Shown: positions 10,668 to 22,792 of the stretch, piece after piece
How the letters are laid out: every line of letters begins with the position of its first letter
How positions within the stretch are numbered: position 1 is the stretch's first letter
Notes under the pieces: generated by a model
Databases searched by the model: none
What the model saw: the letters and a program-made list of their open reading frames with translations, nothing else
What the model was told of the DNA's origin: nothing
Translations under genes and position numbers: made by a program
Source: Jaltomata sinuosa
Lineage: Eukaryota > Streptophyta > Magnoliopsida > Solanales > Solanaceae
Direction of reading: 5' to 3'
Assembly: GCA_003996215.1 (NCBI GenBank)
Contig: QJPP01003561.1
Span: forward strand, 62,001 to 126,000
DNA: 64,000 bases

Positions 10668-12026
10668 ATGAGGTCTTTGGTAGCAAGCAAGGGTGAGCCT
10701 TCGACCTTAGCACACCCGACTCTAGCTAGGGGCCAGGGAGGTCGTAGAGGTAGAGGTCAGAGAAGCGACACCTGCTAGAGCTACTAAGGTTTAGATTGAG
10801 CTATAATTAGTCCCAGAGTAGCAGCTTCTGAACTAGGGGACAGCCCAGGTACCACTAGTTCCAGCACCAGCTTCAGTCCTAGCTCTTCTGTCAGATATTC
10901 GGGGTTTATTCCTGCAGTTGTTGCATATGATTGAGGGTCAACCTTCTGAGGTAGCACAGACACCCTCTCAGGGGGCGGTCTTGGGTGTTCATAGTTCAGA
11001 AGTGTAGCCTGCTACCATGGCTCCTTGTGGTGAGGTTCTTTCGATACCATCTATTGCATAGCCTCTTACTCCTCTCCCAGTGATGACAGAAATAGAGCAG
11101 AAGGCTTTGGGTAGATTTCTGAGACTGGCACCACTGAGGTTCGCTGATACTCCTGGTCAAGATTTGCATTATTTTATCACTACTTGTGAGGAGATGCTAT
11201 ATCATTTGGGGTTGTTGGAGACTCACAGGGTTGGCTATAGTACCTATCAGTTGGAAGGGCCAGCTAAGTTATGGTGGAGGGCCCAGGTTTCTTGCAGTCC
11301 ATCTATATCTCCTTCGTTATCTTGGTCAGAGTTTTATGAGGCCTTTATGGCCAAGTTCTTACCACAGAGCAATAGAGAGCGTCGTACAGAGCAGTTCACC
11401 AGGCTTATGAAGGGTTCTATGACAGTATCTGAGTTCATAAAGAGCAGTTCATCAGGCTTATGATGGGTTCTATGACAGTATCTGAGTCTGAGACTTGCTT
11501 CCACCAACTTGCTCTATTTAGGGCCATGATTTTACCTACAAAGCCTGACAGAGTTTGTAGATTTGTTTGGGGTTTAAAATTGGAGTTCTTACAGATAGCT
11601 GAGGTGTTAGTGGCCAGTGGATGATCCTTCTAGGCTATTGTAGACCATGTTCGCACTATGGAGGATCTACACCATCATAATCCAGGGGATAGAGATAAGA
11701 TGCCTTGACATTAGGGCACCTATAGTGGTTCTTGTTATAGTGGTAGAGGTTTAGGCTAGTGGGGCTGAGGGTATTAGCCATAGAAGCACCAGGGTCAGTC
11801 TAGTTGACCAGTTCAGGCTTTGCTTCAGGCTATCAGTGGTTCTCAATTTGAGCAGGGTCAGAGAAGTCAGCAGGGTTACTGTGGTCAGAATCCGAGTGGT
11901 ACGTCTTCTGGGGCATCAGGTAATGGTGTCCGTACTGGTGTAGCTAGTTCATCAAGGCAGGGTAGGCCATCAAGGACTTGTTATGATTTTGGCATCATCG
12001 ATCACTATGCTAGAGATTGCCCTTAG
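10668..12026 (+). pseudogene. gag: gag of element C, broken
   Basis: This would encode the capsid/nucleocapsid protein. The ATG at 10668 begins a Gly/Arg-rich N-terminus like that of element E. A retrotransposon gag domain is clear at 11080-11460, with the YQLEGPAKLWW and FLPQSNRERR segments. The nucleocapsid zinc knuckle at 11979-12020 reads CYDFGIIDHYARDC. The second cysteine of CX2CX4HX4C is phenylalanine, so zinc binding would be lost. Several stops lie in 10770-11080, and a 53-bp tandem duplication at 11389 shifts the frame. It is followed by the protease remnant. Confidence 0.8.
11389..11487 (+). repeat. 53-bp tandem duplication inside C gag
   Basis: The stretch beginning gagcagttca at 11389 is repeated from 11442 with a few changes, ending near 11487. 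The 53-bp period is not a multiple of three, so the copy causes a frameshift. Confidence 0.85.
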
Positions 12027-12158
12027 AGGGTTACAGTTCAGCTAGCCACTCAGCCTATCAGAGCAGTGCAACCAACGGCTAGAAAAGGTGGTGCCCAGTA
12101 AGTTAGTACAGGTGGTAGGGATGGCGGTCGATCAGGTAGAGGTCATCATTAGTATTAT

Positions 12159-12545
12159 ATGGTCCCTGGGAGATCAGAGGCATATGCCTCAGATGCTATG
12201 ATCACAGGTACAATTTATGTTTTCCGTCAATCAGCTTTGGCTTTATTTGATTCTAGATCTATATGTTCATATGTATCTGCCGACTTTATGCCTTTTTTAG
12301 GGTTGGCTAGTAAGTCGTTGTCTATGCTTATATATGTTTTGACTTTAGTAAGAGATTCTTTAGTAGTGCATCATGTTATGAGATCATGTATGATTGCGGT
12401 TGGTGATTTGGAGACTTAGGGTGATTTGATGTTTCTTGATATGTTAAACTTTGATGTCATTCTAGGCATGGACTGGTTATCCCCTTACCATGCAATTTTT
12501 GATTGCTATGCCAAGACCATTACCATAGCCGTGCCTGGCGTATCC
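12159..12545 (+). pseudogene. pol: Retropepsin of element C, broken
   Basis: The aspartic protease cleaves the Gag-Pol polyprotein. The segment ALFDSRSICSYV (Asp at 12249-12251) corresponds to the active-site loop, which in E reads DPAS. The second half of the fold is visible as a DVILGMDWL motif after the stop at 12417-12419. The altered loop and the stop argue against activity. It joins the RT region downstream, as expected of one Pol polyprotein. Confidence 0.7.
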
Positions 12546-12659
12546 CCAGGTCTGTGGTAGGGTTCTTTTAACCATGCAAGTCTGGGATTATTTTTTGCTT
12601 TCGAACCAAGAAGTTGAGTTTTTGCGCCTGTTTAGCTTTTCTAGAATATGTCTGAGATG

Positions 12660-14040
12660 CTAGCACCAACACTTCTTCCCCTAACTCAATTCTTGTGGTT
12701 AGAGATTTCCTAGATGTGTTTCTGACTGACCTACCAGGCCTTCCACCTGAAAGAGATATTGACTTTTCTATCAAGCTAGAGCTGGGCACCAGGCCAATTT
12801 CTATTACTCCATACCGTATGGATCTAACTGAGTTGAGAGAGCTTAAGGAGCAGATCCAGGATTTGTTGGCTAAGGGTTTCACTAGGCCGAGTATATCGCC
12901 TTGAGGTGCTCTAGTTCTGTTTGTGAAGAACAAAGATGGGTTGATGCAGATATGTATTGATTATATGCAGTTGAATAAGGTGATTGTGAAGAATGGGTAT
13001 CCAATGCCTCACATAGATGAGTTGTTTGATCAACTTCAGGGTTCAGTTGTGTTTTCTATGATAGATTTAAGGTCAGGCTACAACCAATTGAGGATTAGGG
13101 AGGGGGACATCCCTAAGATAGCATTCATGACATATTATGACCACTATGAGTTCCTGGTGATATCTTTTGGGTTGACTAATGCCCCTGCAACTTTCATGGA
13201 CTTGATGAACAGGGTGCTCATCCCTTATTTTGACTCGTTCGTGATAGTATTCATTGATGACATCCCGATATACTCGCAGAGCTGAGATGATCATGAGTAG
13301 CTCTTGAGGGTTACACTCATGACTTTGAGAGATCATCGACTTTTTACCAAGTTCTCAAAATATGAGTTTTGGCTTGAGTCAGTAGCATTCCAAAGACACG
13401 CGGTATTTAAGGATATGATTAGAGTGGATCTGGGAAAGATATCAGCAGTTTTTGATTGGCTGAGACCTACTACTCCTACCAAGGTTCACAGCTTTATTGG
13501 GTTAATAGGGTACTACATAAGTTCATCAAGGGATTTTCTTCCATAGCAATACCTTTGACTAGGAAGGATGTCCTATTTCAGTGGTTGGATCAGTTCGAGG
13601 ATAGCTTTCAGAGGATTAAGGCCTTATTGACTTCTGCTCTAGTGTTAACTTTTCAAGTTGAGGGTCAGAGCTTCTCAGTGTATTTAAATTCTTCAAGGGT
13701 TGGTCTTGGTTATGTATTGATACAGCAGGGTCGTGTGATAGCTTATTCATCAAGACAACTAAAGGTTCACGAGTGCAACTACCCCACTCATGACTTAAAA
13801 TTGGCGATAGTAGTCTTTGCGCTTAAGATTTTGAGGCATTATCTATATGGGGTTCATTGTGAGATCTACACCAATCACCGTAGTCTTTAGTACTTCACGA
13901 GTCAGCAAAAGCTGAACTCTAGGTATATGAGATAGATTGAGTTACTGAAGGACTATGATTTCACCATTTTGTATTATCCGAGTAAGGCAAACGTGGTAGC
14001 GGATGCCTTTAGTAGGAAGATAGTGAGTATGGGCATCCTA
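12660..14040 (+). pseudogene. pol: Reverse transcriptase and RNase H of element C, broken
   Basis: RT copies the element RNA into DNA, and RNase H removes the RNA strand. The RT starts with the VRDFLDVF...LPGLPP segment (12695 on). It has the IDYMQLNK and IDLRSGYNQLRI blocks and the catalytic VFIDDI motif (Asp-Asp near 13256-13261). The stop at 12902-12904 interrupts the frame before the VKNKDG block, and a further stop follows the IPIYSQS segment. RNase H lies at about 13660-13990, with the VIAYSSRQLK and YTNHRSL segments. Stops at 13888-13890 and near 13933 break it. Confidence 0.85.
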
Positions 14041-14099
14041 GCTTTACTTTCAGTTTTAGATCGACCATTGCCCTTTAATATCTAGTCCTTGGCTAACCG

Positions 14100-15620
14100 T
14101 TTGATTAGGCGTGACTTGTCCGATCCGAGAAGAGTTCTTGATAGTGTAGAGGTTTGTTATACTTTTGTTGATCATATTCAGAGTCGTAAGTTTAAGGATC
14201 AGTAGTTTTGTGATATTCTGGATCAGGTTGTTAGAGGTAAGGTCAGGTGGGCTACTATAGATTCAAATTGTGTTCTAAGGTTTGATAGTCATCTTTGTTT
14301 TCTAAGAGTTGGTGATCTAATTCAGTTGATTCTCCGGGAGGCACATTGTTCTAGATATTCCATCCATCCTGGCACAGCCAAGATGTATAGAGATTTGAGA
14401 AACTTTACTGGTGGAGTGGTATGAAGTGGGACATAGCAGAGTTTGTATCTCAGTGCTTGGATTGTTAGAAGGTGAAGTTTGAGCACATGAGGCCTGGTGG
14501 ATTGATGCAGTGACTTCCCATTCCTGAGTGGAAGTGGGAAGGAATTACTATAGACTTCATAGTTCAATTGCCACACACTTATCGAGGGTTTGACTCCATT
14601 TGGGTTATTGTTGATCGGCTGACTAAGTCAGCACACTTTTTGCCGGTTTATTCTACTTATGGTATAGAGAGGTTGGCTCAGATTTACCTTTGTGAGATTG
14701 TTCATTTGCATGGGGTCCCAAATTTTATCATTTTAGACTGTGACACTCAGTTTATTTCTCAGTTTTAGAGGACTATACAATGAGACATGGGTACAGAGGT
14801 TCATATTAGTACCACATTCCATCATCACACAGATGGCCAGTCTGAGAGGACTATTCAGGTCCTGGAGGACATGCTACGAGCCTGTATTCACTTTCGAGGT
14901 TCTTGGAATTAGTATGTGCCATTAGCGGAGTTTGCTTATAATAACAGTTTTTATTCGAGTATTGGCATGGCACCATTTGAGGCATTGTATGGTAGGCATT
15001 GTAGATCACTGGTGGGTTGGTTTGATGGTTTATACTCTAGGCCATAGAGTATAGATTTGCTTCATGATTCCTTAGACAGAGTTTGGTGATTCAGGAAAGA
15101 CTTCAGGCAGCTCAGAGTAGGCAGAAAAGCTACGCTGATCATAGACCTTATACCTTGGAGTTAAATGTTGGTGACTTGATGTTTCTCCATGTATCTCCCA
15201 TGAAGGGCACAATGAGATTTAGTAGGTGGGGAAAGCTTAGCCCCAGGTATCTAGGACCATTTGATATTCTCCATAGGGTTGGTAGTGTTTCTTACATGCT
15301 AGCTTTTCCTCCGATGTTTTCAGCCATGCACCCAGTTTTCCATGTGTCGATGTGGAGATGGTATGTTATAGATGAGCCTCGTATGTTACAGTGGGATTCG
15401 GTACTATTGGATGAGAGCTTGACTTTTGTTGAGAAGATGGTTGCTATTCTTCGTAGAGATATCAGGAGATTGAGGTCTCGTGAGATTCTGGTAGTTAAGG
15501 TTCAGTGGAGACATCATCCAATTAATGAGGCTACCTGGTAGACCAAGAGAGAGATGCGGCCTCAGTATTCGCAGTTGTTTGAGCCTTCGGGTACTCCTTT
15601 GTTCTTGACTTCCGAGGACA
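14100..15620 (+). pseudogene. pol: Integrase and chromodomain of element C, broken
   Basis: Integrase inserts the cDNA, and the chromodomain is thought to steer insertion towards heterochromatin in chromoviruses. The HHCC zinc region is visible near 14340-14470. The core has WVIVDRLTKSAHF (14568-14768) and a TDGQSERTIQ segment near 14830. The C-terminal part at 15083-15541 has GKLSPRYLGPF, the GPY/F module. A chromodomain-like tail with VKVQWRHHP and NEATW follows, ending near 15620. Stops at 15539-15541 and elsewhere, together with frameshifts between 14740 and 15080, make it non-functional. Confidence 0.82.
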
Positions 15621-15644
15621 AAAGTCCTTTTTAGTAGTGGATGA

Positions 15645-18600
15645 TGTAATTATTGTTCCAACTATTTCCTGCATTTATTCTTTCTTTGTACTGTTAGAGC
15701 TTGTTTGTAGCAGCCCCAAGTCATTTATGACATGCTGGGACCTGTGGTTTGGTTCCCTGGCCATTCGTTTGGTCTTTATGGTTATTTCCCTGTTTTAGAG
15801 CTCTAACTTAGAAAATCGTTGACTTTAGTCAACATTCTTAGCTAAGATTCTCAAAACTAAATTCCGACAGCTTTGTTAGCTCCGAAATATAGAGTTTGGT
15901 CTAGTTAGGCATTACTCGAGGCTTGAGAACATCCGGTTTGGTTTGTTGTTGCTTTTTAGTGTTTTCAGGCCATTTAGAGTTAGAAGTGTGACTTTGGTCA
16001 GCTTTTGATGATCGAAGCATCAGATTCAGAATCCGATGATTCTATCAGCTCTAGAATGTCGAGTTTGGGTTAGGTAGGTGGTTGGTTTGGGTCCTGGGTG
16101 AGTCGGGATCATTTTGGGTGTTTTGTTGATTATAGCTAGTGTTGACTTGGGTCAACATTCTTCCGAAATGACCTCGTATTGAAGTTTCATCGATTCCGTT
16201 TAGTCTGGAACATCATATCCCCTCTAATAGTATGTTTGGTTTGTGAGTATCGAGTTTCGATTGTGCCCAAAATACCCCATAGAAATTTTGGTTGTCGTTG
16301 GTTTTCGGCACCAAGTAGGCCTTCAGCACCAACGCTGCCCAGGCAGCACGATCGCGCTGGCCTTCGCCCTTCTTCAGCGCCGATGGTGCCCTGCCAGCGC
16401 CGATAGTGCCTAGGCCCCCGCCCGCCCGCCAGCGCCAATGGCGCCTAATTAGCACGATTGTGCGAGCGCGCATGGCTGCCTTCAAAGCCAATGGTGCTTG
16501 GCTAGCGCCAATGGTGCCATCCTGCACCCAGTCCTATATTTGGCTCTTTCCTCATTTTTTCATCCGCTTCTTTCAAATTCTCTCAACTCCAAACTATTTT
16601 CCCTCAACTCAAACTTCTCCTAATCACTCTAGGCATTGAGGAATTAATCAAATTGGCAGATTATCTTACTTCCTCTTCAATTTGGTAAGTCACCTTCTTC
16701 CCCAAAATGCTCCTTCTCCATGGCTAAAATCCATTGTTGTGTCCTTCTCTAGCTTGAGGTTTCTTTGGTGGTAGTTGCTCAATTTGGGTTTATTTGGTCG
16801 TGGTTGTAAGGATTTCACTCCGTAGTTTTGCTTCATCTCATCAAGGTAGGTGAATTCTTCCTCTTTTCCCGGTATTCCTTCTCTAATTTCCCTCTTTAAT
16901 GGTTTGGTTGAGCAGGCTGTTTTGAGCTCTTTTTGTTGGCTAAATCCGCTCATTTATGGAGCATGCACTCTTGGGAGTGTTGGGTTCGTCGTGCACTTTT
17001 TTGTTTTTGGTTTCGGTTTGTGGGCCTCATGAGCCCACTTTTAACCCAAATTTCAACTTGGATATACTTTTAGCAATATGGGTATCCTTAGCTTTGTTTT
17101 AGCGTAGTTTATGTTTTAGATAGTTTTACTACTGTTCGGAGCTTCTCGGAGCAGTTCTGTCTTTGACATCATCGTTCTAGCAACTTGTTGTAGGGCGATA
17201 TATAGGTTTCAGTTTCTCCTTATTAGACTTTGCATATATACGCTATAATTGTACTAATTAGCTTCATTGGGTTGGGTTTATTAGCTGGGTACCCCAGACC
17301 TTGTCCGCTTCTTCATATCCATTCTATTTTCGCTCCTATGGTTGTAGTATTCGTTAAAGTAGATAGTATCACCCTTATGGTCCTATGTGGCCTTTTATTT
17401 TACTCTAGACAATAGATGGTGGGTTATTTAGGAATGGCCGTGAGTCTCGACATCATAATTTTACTGTAAGAGCTGGTTATCTGTGTTGTAGAGCAATTAG
17501 AGCCTATGCAGGGCATATAGGTTGATTGTGAGCCGCTGGGCTTTTGATTGTGTTTGAGCATGCCATTATCATGCATATAAAGAGGTTTTCTACATGTTTG
17601 ACTACTATTTTGGCTTCAAGCCTACTATAAATAGTTTTCTAAACCTTGCATGACCCTGAGGTCCCATTTTCGGTAAAACTGGTTACGAAAAGTTTGGAGC
17701 TGATTTTCATGGATCTTCTTGGGGTAAAGAGGTTAAACGGATGATTTTATCACTGGTTTTCATACTATTACTAGACTCGGTTGAGCCAGAGTGCTAGATA
17801 TGTTTTACTATTGGTTTTAAATGATACTAGACTCGGATGAGCCGAGCATCAGACTTGTTATACTAAGGTTTTAGACTCAGTTACACTCTGAGAACCCTTA
17901 TTTGGGGTTTTTGAGACTTAATTCACTGATTTAGACCCGGATAGACTCCAGGCATGTATTTTCGAGATTTGGTTACTTGTTTGGATCCGGATACACTATA
18001 GATGATTATATTGAGATTTTGAGATTTAGTATATGGTTGAGGACCTCGATGGACCTTGCTGATCCGGGCTAGGGGTTACGTGTTGAGTGTGCCGGAAGAG
18101 GGGTATATAGTGTAGTTGAGGTATTCGACCAGTGTCCTTCCATGGACCCTACCTATTGGACCTCTCAGCACTGGAAGAGGTGCATACGGTACCAATATTT
18201 CACTTGGTTTGACCCCATTGCATTATAACATTCATTGTACACAATTCCACCCGTGTTTGCTGTTTGCTGAGTGTACGCTCTAGTAGTATGGGATGCCAGA
18301 GGGTTTGTCTTTACTTCTATGTGTCCCTCGGGTGTATGGGTGCCCATTGGAATGTTAGGTAGACTTATTATTATCCTATCGTAGTAATGGTTCCTATTAT
18401 GGTTATATTGGGATTCTTATTCAATATTTGCAATAGTGAATGATGTTATATATATTGTTGGTTCACTTTATGGTCACATTTGTATTATTGGCATGATTCA
18501 GTTTGTAGAATTGGGTTTCAAGCATGACTTTGTTAATTGTTTTCCTTCCTCCCCTTTTTACTTGAAGTTATCAGTATACCGCTTATTTTTCTGAAACTCT

Positions 18601-19272
18601 CCTTATATACATTGTTATTACAAGGACCCCAGGTGCATTCTTTCTTCCTTTCACTAGTGTTTTGTGATGTATATCTCTTATAGCTAGCCAAGCATGATTA
18701 TTTTCCCCTTGTATTCCTTGTGTGCTAGCTTTTGTGTACTTATCTGTTTGTTTCTATTACTACTTGTTTCATTTCTGCTATTTACTGCTTTTATATCTTG
18801 TATGCGCATAGTAGGCCTATGATGCCTACTGGGTAACTATTGCCTTGTAATTGGTGCTCATACTACACTTTGTATCTTTCTGGTGCAAATCCTAGTATGG
18901 GCCATTGCATTGATTTGTGGAGACTCGTGCGGGGTGATTTTGGACTATCCGAGACTGCGGGTGAGCTCCTTTGTTATGTACTCCTTTGTTATTCAGAGAT
19001 ATATGTATATACTATTTTGGACCCAATGTACTCTTTTTATGTAGTAGCAGCTCTTATATTGTGATACCAGTCCGCGGGATGGCTTAGTTGTCTTATATAT
19101 ATATTCTTGTTGCTTATCTCTTTACTTTGTTCCTCTTCTTCCACTTTTTTATACTATTCTTTCGCATGCTTGTTTGAAAGTATCCCATTACTAACCGTTC
19201 TGGGCTATGGAGATTAGTTTGCCTACAAGGAGGTTGTAGGTGCCATCATGATTGAGAAATCAGGTTGTGACA
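15645..19272 (+). repeat. 3' LTR of element C
   Basis: It starts TGTAATTATTG just after a poorly preserved purine tract (agtagtggatga) and ends GGTTGTGACA. It aligns along its length with 6783-10444. It holds a palindrome block at about 16305-16520 and TATATTT at 16535-16541. Confidence 0.85.
16305..16520 (+). promoter_or_regulatory. GCGCCAATGGCGC-type block in the C 3' LTR
   Basis: GCGCCAATGGCGC at 16432-16444 has 6-bp arms with one spacer base. Related words (AGCGCCGATGGTGCC, AGCGCCGATAGTGCC, AGCGCCAATGGTGCC) fill the block. TATATTT follows within about 20 bp. Confidence 0.6.
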
Positions 19273-19390
19273 CTAGGGCAATCACTAACCAACACAAACT
19301 TAAATGCACCTCCCTAAACTTATAATGAGCATTGCCCTCAATGCGTAAGCTAGAAAGTAAGAGATAAAGTACAATGACTCCCTATACGTT

Positions 19391-20902
19391 TTACTCCTCA
19401 TCATCCTCATCCTGAGCTGCATCACAGCTAGGGCATATTCCTCCCTCATAGGTATGCACTATTTGTTGAGACTCAAATAGTGTCTGCTGAAACTCTAGAT
19501 CGTGCTCTTTATTATGCTCCTCATCATCCCCTCTAAAAGTACCAAATATATCATCCATGGGGGAAGCAATCGACATGATGCAACCATGGCACCATTAACT
19601 GCACTCAAGTCTGTGGATGACATGGGTTCTTTTCCTTTAGCCTTGTTGACATCCTTCCAAAGATCAGTGACTGCGTTCTCTACGACCTCAACCCTATTTA
19701 AATGCTTGTTTACATTGTCCATGACATTCTTCATGACGGCCTTGACTGCTTTCTGAATTAGTCCTAGCAGGCTCTTAGCTAAAGAGTCTAATTGGGACTC
19801 GTGAAAGTATGTCATATCGACTAGCTTTTGAAGGCCAGTCAGGACTGAGGATGAGGGAGAAGGTGAATTTCTAGGAGGGACATTAGCTGAACAATTTCCC
19901 TACGCTGCGGGAGTAGGAGTGTCGGACACTAACCTAACTGGAGAAGAGGAACTAGGCTCAAGGCCAGTCTCTGAAATCTCCACACTTGCAAAAGTCTGAA
20001 ACTTCCGCTTCTTCATCTTAGGGGAATCAACATCCGTCTTCTTCTTAATATCAATCACTCTGATAGCAAGAGTAGATTTGTCAAAAGAAAATTAAGGAAT
20101 ACCATCTTTAGCACATAACTTGTTGATGAGGACTGGATATGTAAATGAGGCACCGGGTTGACATGCATTCATTTTAATCACCACTGCGACAATTTTACCA
20201 AAGTTAACATGCACCCCTGACATGATGCAAGTAACTAGAATGGCCCTCTCATGGGTAATCTTCTGATCATTCTTAGAGGGAAAGAAATGGGAGCAGATAA
20301 ATCACGCCTCCCATTGTAGCACGAAGAGATGCCTTTGGGGCAATGATTAGTGCAACCCAGTCTAGCAGCTTCTCCTTTGGAGTGAGCTTTTGCCAAATAC
20401 TCTGTTCCCAGAGGCAATTTGGGTGTTCCAGTTGATGAAGTTGATAGCTTCAGGAGTAATCAACCTTTTTACCCCTAACAGTCATAGAATCCAAGCAGGT
20501 AAAATTGTCGGCGTTACCCGTGGATTTCATTGCATCTTGCTTGGGTTGGTAGGATGCATAGAATTCTGGGACCACTTTCGGGTAGTATTCTCCCGGCACC
20601 TCTACAAATTGAAACGACTCTCGCACAGTGAATTTATGGTGGAAATTTGGCAGGTCATCCCCAATTCCAGCAGGGTTGAAACTACACTCCGGATTAAAGG
20701 ACCTTTGAGCTTTGTGTTTGTCATAAAGGGGCTTCATACCCTCCACACTAAATTTGATTCGATCCTCCTCATTGACTGGCACAGGAGGAGCTGCGGGAGT
20801 AGCAATAGGGATTTTCTTCTTCCGTTTGTTTTTGCTTGTTGAGGTGGGTGGAGTTGGGGGTTGTCTTGAGCTTCTGCCAGAATTTCCCCTACTGGAAGAC
20901 AT
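19391..20902 (-). pseudogene. ORF2 of the distal unit of element A, putative plant transposon protein
   Basis: The ATG at 20902 opens a basic, Ser/Pro-rich N-terminus with an NKRKKK cluster that could be a nuclear localisation signal. An EFYASY segment follows (about 20580), shared with the proximal ORF2 (25505) and similar to EFYAYP in D. The frame is clean to about 20450, then shifts and stops several times. It resumes with an amphipathic helix-rich segment (19815-19500) and an acidic C-terminus, DAAQDEDDEE, at the natural stop 19391. Expected full length is about 500 residues. Function is unknown to me. The family is known as a retroelement-associated plant protein, and its position just upstream of the 3' UTR is the same in A, B and D. 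Confidence 0.65.
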
Positions 20903-22792
20903 TGCCTGGAAAAAGAGATGTCAGTGCCAGGGAAACCAAACAAAAATATTTTTGTATTTTTCAAAAATTTAGGAAAGAAATACAACAAGAAGTTAACGAA
21001 ATAAAAAGGAATCGAATGAATAAAGAAAAAAAATAGAACCAGGTGAAATGTTTGCATATGCGTATCACATGTGATTCACAAGTAGGGACTTGTGTTTTGT
21101 CGGAGATTTCATGCATGCTACCAGAAGACCTGTGCAAATGGGCTTGGCATGTGATGGCGTCGTGCCGCATGAAAGGAACATGCATTTTTCATGAGTCTAC
21201 TCGCATCACGCATGTGCTTTCACCCCTTGCTGGCAGTGAACTGGCAAGTTCGGCCTTCAACATGCGTTGTCACATTGTGTTTTGCAGGTGAAGACTTGCG
21301 AAACACAGGTGGAAAGCGGTGAGAATTTTGCAATTATCTACTTTCAGTTTCATTGAACATGCGATTCACAAGACAATACCTGTAGCACGCAAGTGCTTAA
21401 CAGGACAAGATTCATCGTTAACAACACTAAGGCAAAACAAAGGAATAGTTGACCAATTTTTAAGTTATTCAGGGACTCAGACTTTTCCGAAAAACTTAAC
21501 AATTATTCAAGACCAAGGCATTAATAAGAAACAAAAGCTCAATAATTTTCCTTAAGAAGGACATTACCCCATCCATCATCGGGAACATCAAGTACTTCGA
21601 TAAGCATGAAATCACATTCAAACGCAATAATAATTACTCCACTCAACCAAAGCGCTCACCGAATAATTCATAATCAATTAAACTACAAAAGAGCACAATG
21701 AGATGCAATTTCTGCCCAACACTACAATATTTGAAATAAACCCACAACGATAATGATTTTCCCTTAAGGACGACGTCACCCAATCTATCGTTGAGCCAAA
21801 TCATGCATCATCACAAGCAGGTTACCCAGACATCACCCCAAACTCAAAATTTAAGGCTAAAATATAACACAAACAACATGAATATTCCTAAAAACAAGAT
21901 CTACAAACCTTTCACACCCTATAACAATAATAAAATCCCAAAATTTAGGTTTAAAAATTAGATCTGAAGCACAAAAACAATATGGTAGAATATATGTAGC
22001 ATGCTTCACTAATAATATATCCAAAATACTTAAAAATTCCTATTTAACATTTGGGATCTTACCAAAAGTGAAAAAGAAATTGCCAGGAGTGAATAATTGA
22101 AGCTTTAAAGCCTGCAATGATGATCATGAAATTCCTCACTAGAAAACTATGGTATAGCAGCGGCGGTGCTCCCGTGGTGGAAAAGAAAAAAAAAAGAGTG
22201 TGGGGAAGGGTTTGGAAGATTGAGGATGTTTTGAGAGAGTTTGAAGGTTTTTAGGAGTTGTAATGATAAAGAATTAGGGAGAAGAGGCAGTTTAAAGGGA
22301 AAAATGAAGTATAAGAGATGCGGGTCAAATTCTGGGTCGGCTCAGTCAACGGGAAAGTGAACAAAAATTTAAGACATATCTGCGCCTGCGGCGCCATGTA
22401 TGATTCACATGTCACTACTTGCACTTTGCATATGGTTTTGCAGGTGTTGATTTTTAGCTATTTCATTACCAGTTCACTGGTTGGAGTATGCAACGGTATG
22501 TGTGGCCACAAATCTTTGCATGCATTTTTCCTCCCATGTTGCATCTGCCTTTCAATTTTTTCATTTTTCTTCAGCCTACTGCCAACAGAGTGCGATGCTG
22601 CATGCTACCGCAAGTCAGCTAATGCGCTGTGCAAGTCATGTGGCACATCACCTCTAGAATTTTTTGCACTTGACTATTTTTCAAAAACACACGAAAAACA
22701 CTTGGGTTGCCTCCCAAGAACACACGAAAAACAACAAGAAGTAAAGTAAATAAATCAAAAACACTTGGTTGCCTCCCAAGAAGCTCTAGATT
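20903..22792 (-). promoter_or_regulatory. ORF1-ORF2 spacer with two palindrome blocks, distal unit of A
   Basis: No coding frame is shared with the matching spacer at 25816-27648. Blocks of words such as GTGCG, CGCATG and their relatives lie at about 22375-22640 (after the protease) and 21055-21300 (before ORF2). Between them are AT-rich and CT-rich stretches like a 5' leader. I infer a promoter and leader for ORF2. An ordinary degenerate spacer is the alternative. Confidence 0.45.

Larger units (their letters stand above)
6783..19272 (+). mobile_element. Element C: complete but decayed Tekay/Del-type Ty3-gypsy retrotransposon
   Basis: The element has two LTRs of about 3.6 kb, an initiator tRNA-Met-like primer site, then gag, protease, RT, RNase H, integrase and chromodomain in Ty3-gypsy order. 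It is flanked by caagg (6778-6782) and ctagg (19273-19277), a 5-bp target duplication with one change. Removing it rejoins the 3' UTR of element A on the - strand. By hand, the LTRs differ at about 15 of the first 130 easily aligned bases, so the insertion is old. All coding regions have stops or frameshifts. Lineage assignment rests on the chromodomain, integrase C-terminus and primer site. Confidence 0.85.

Noticed and set aside
16179..16527. Overlapping ORFs on both strands rich in Pro, Arg and Gly
   Set aside because: They are by-products of the GC-rich palindrome block in the C 3' LTR and are not preserved in the 5' LTR.
20390..20842. 150-codon + strand ORF
   Set aside because: It is the antisense shadow of ORF2 of element A, which has recognisable family segments on the - strand.
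22318..22749. 143-codon + strand ORF with many cysteines
   Set aside because: It runs through the palindrome block of the ORF1-ORF2 spacer, and the matching spacer at 27122-27556 encodes a different sequence. No conserved motif is present.
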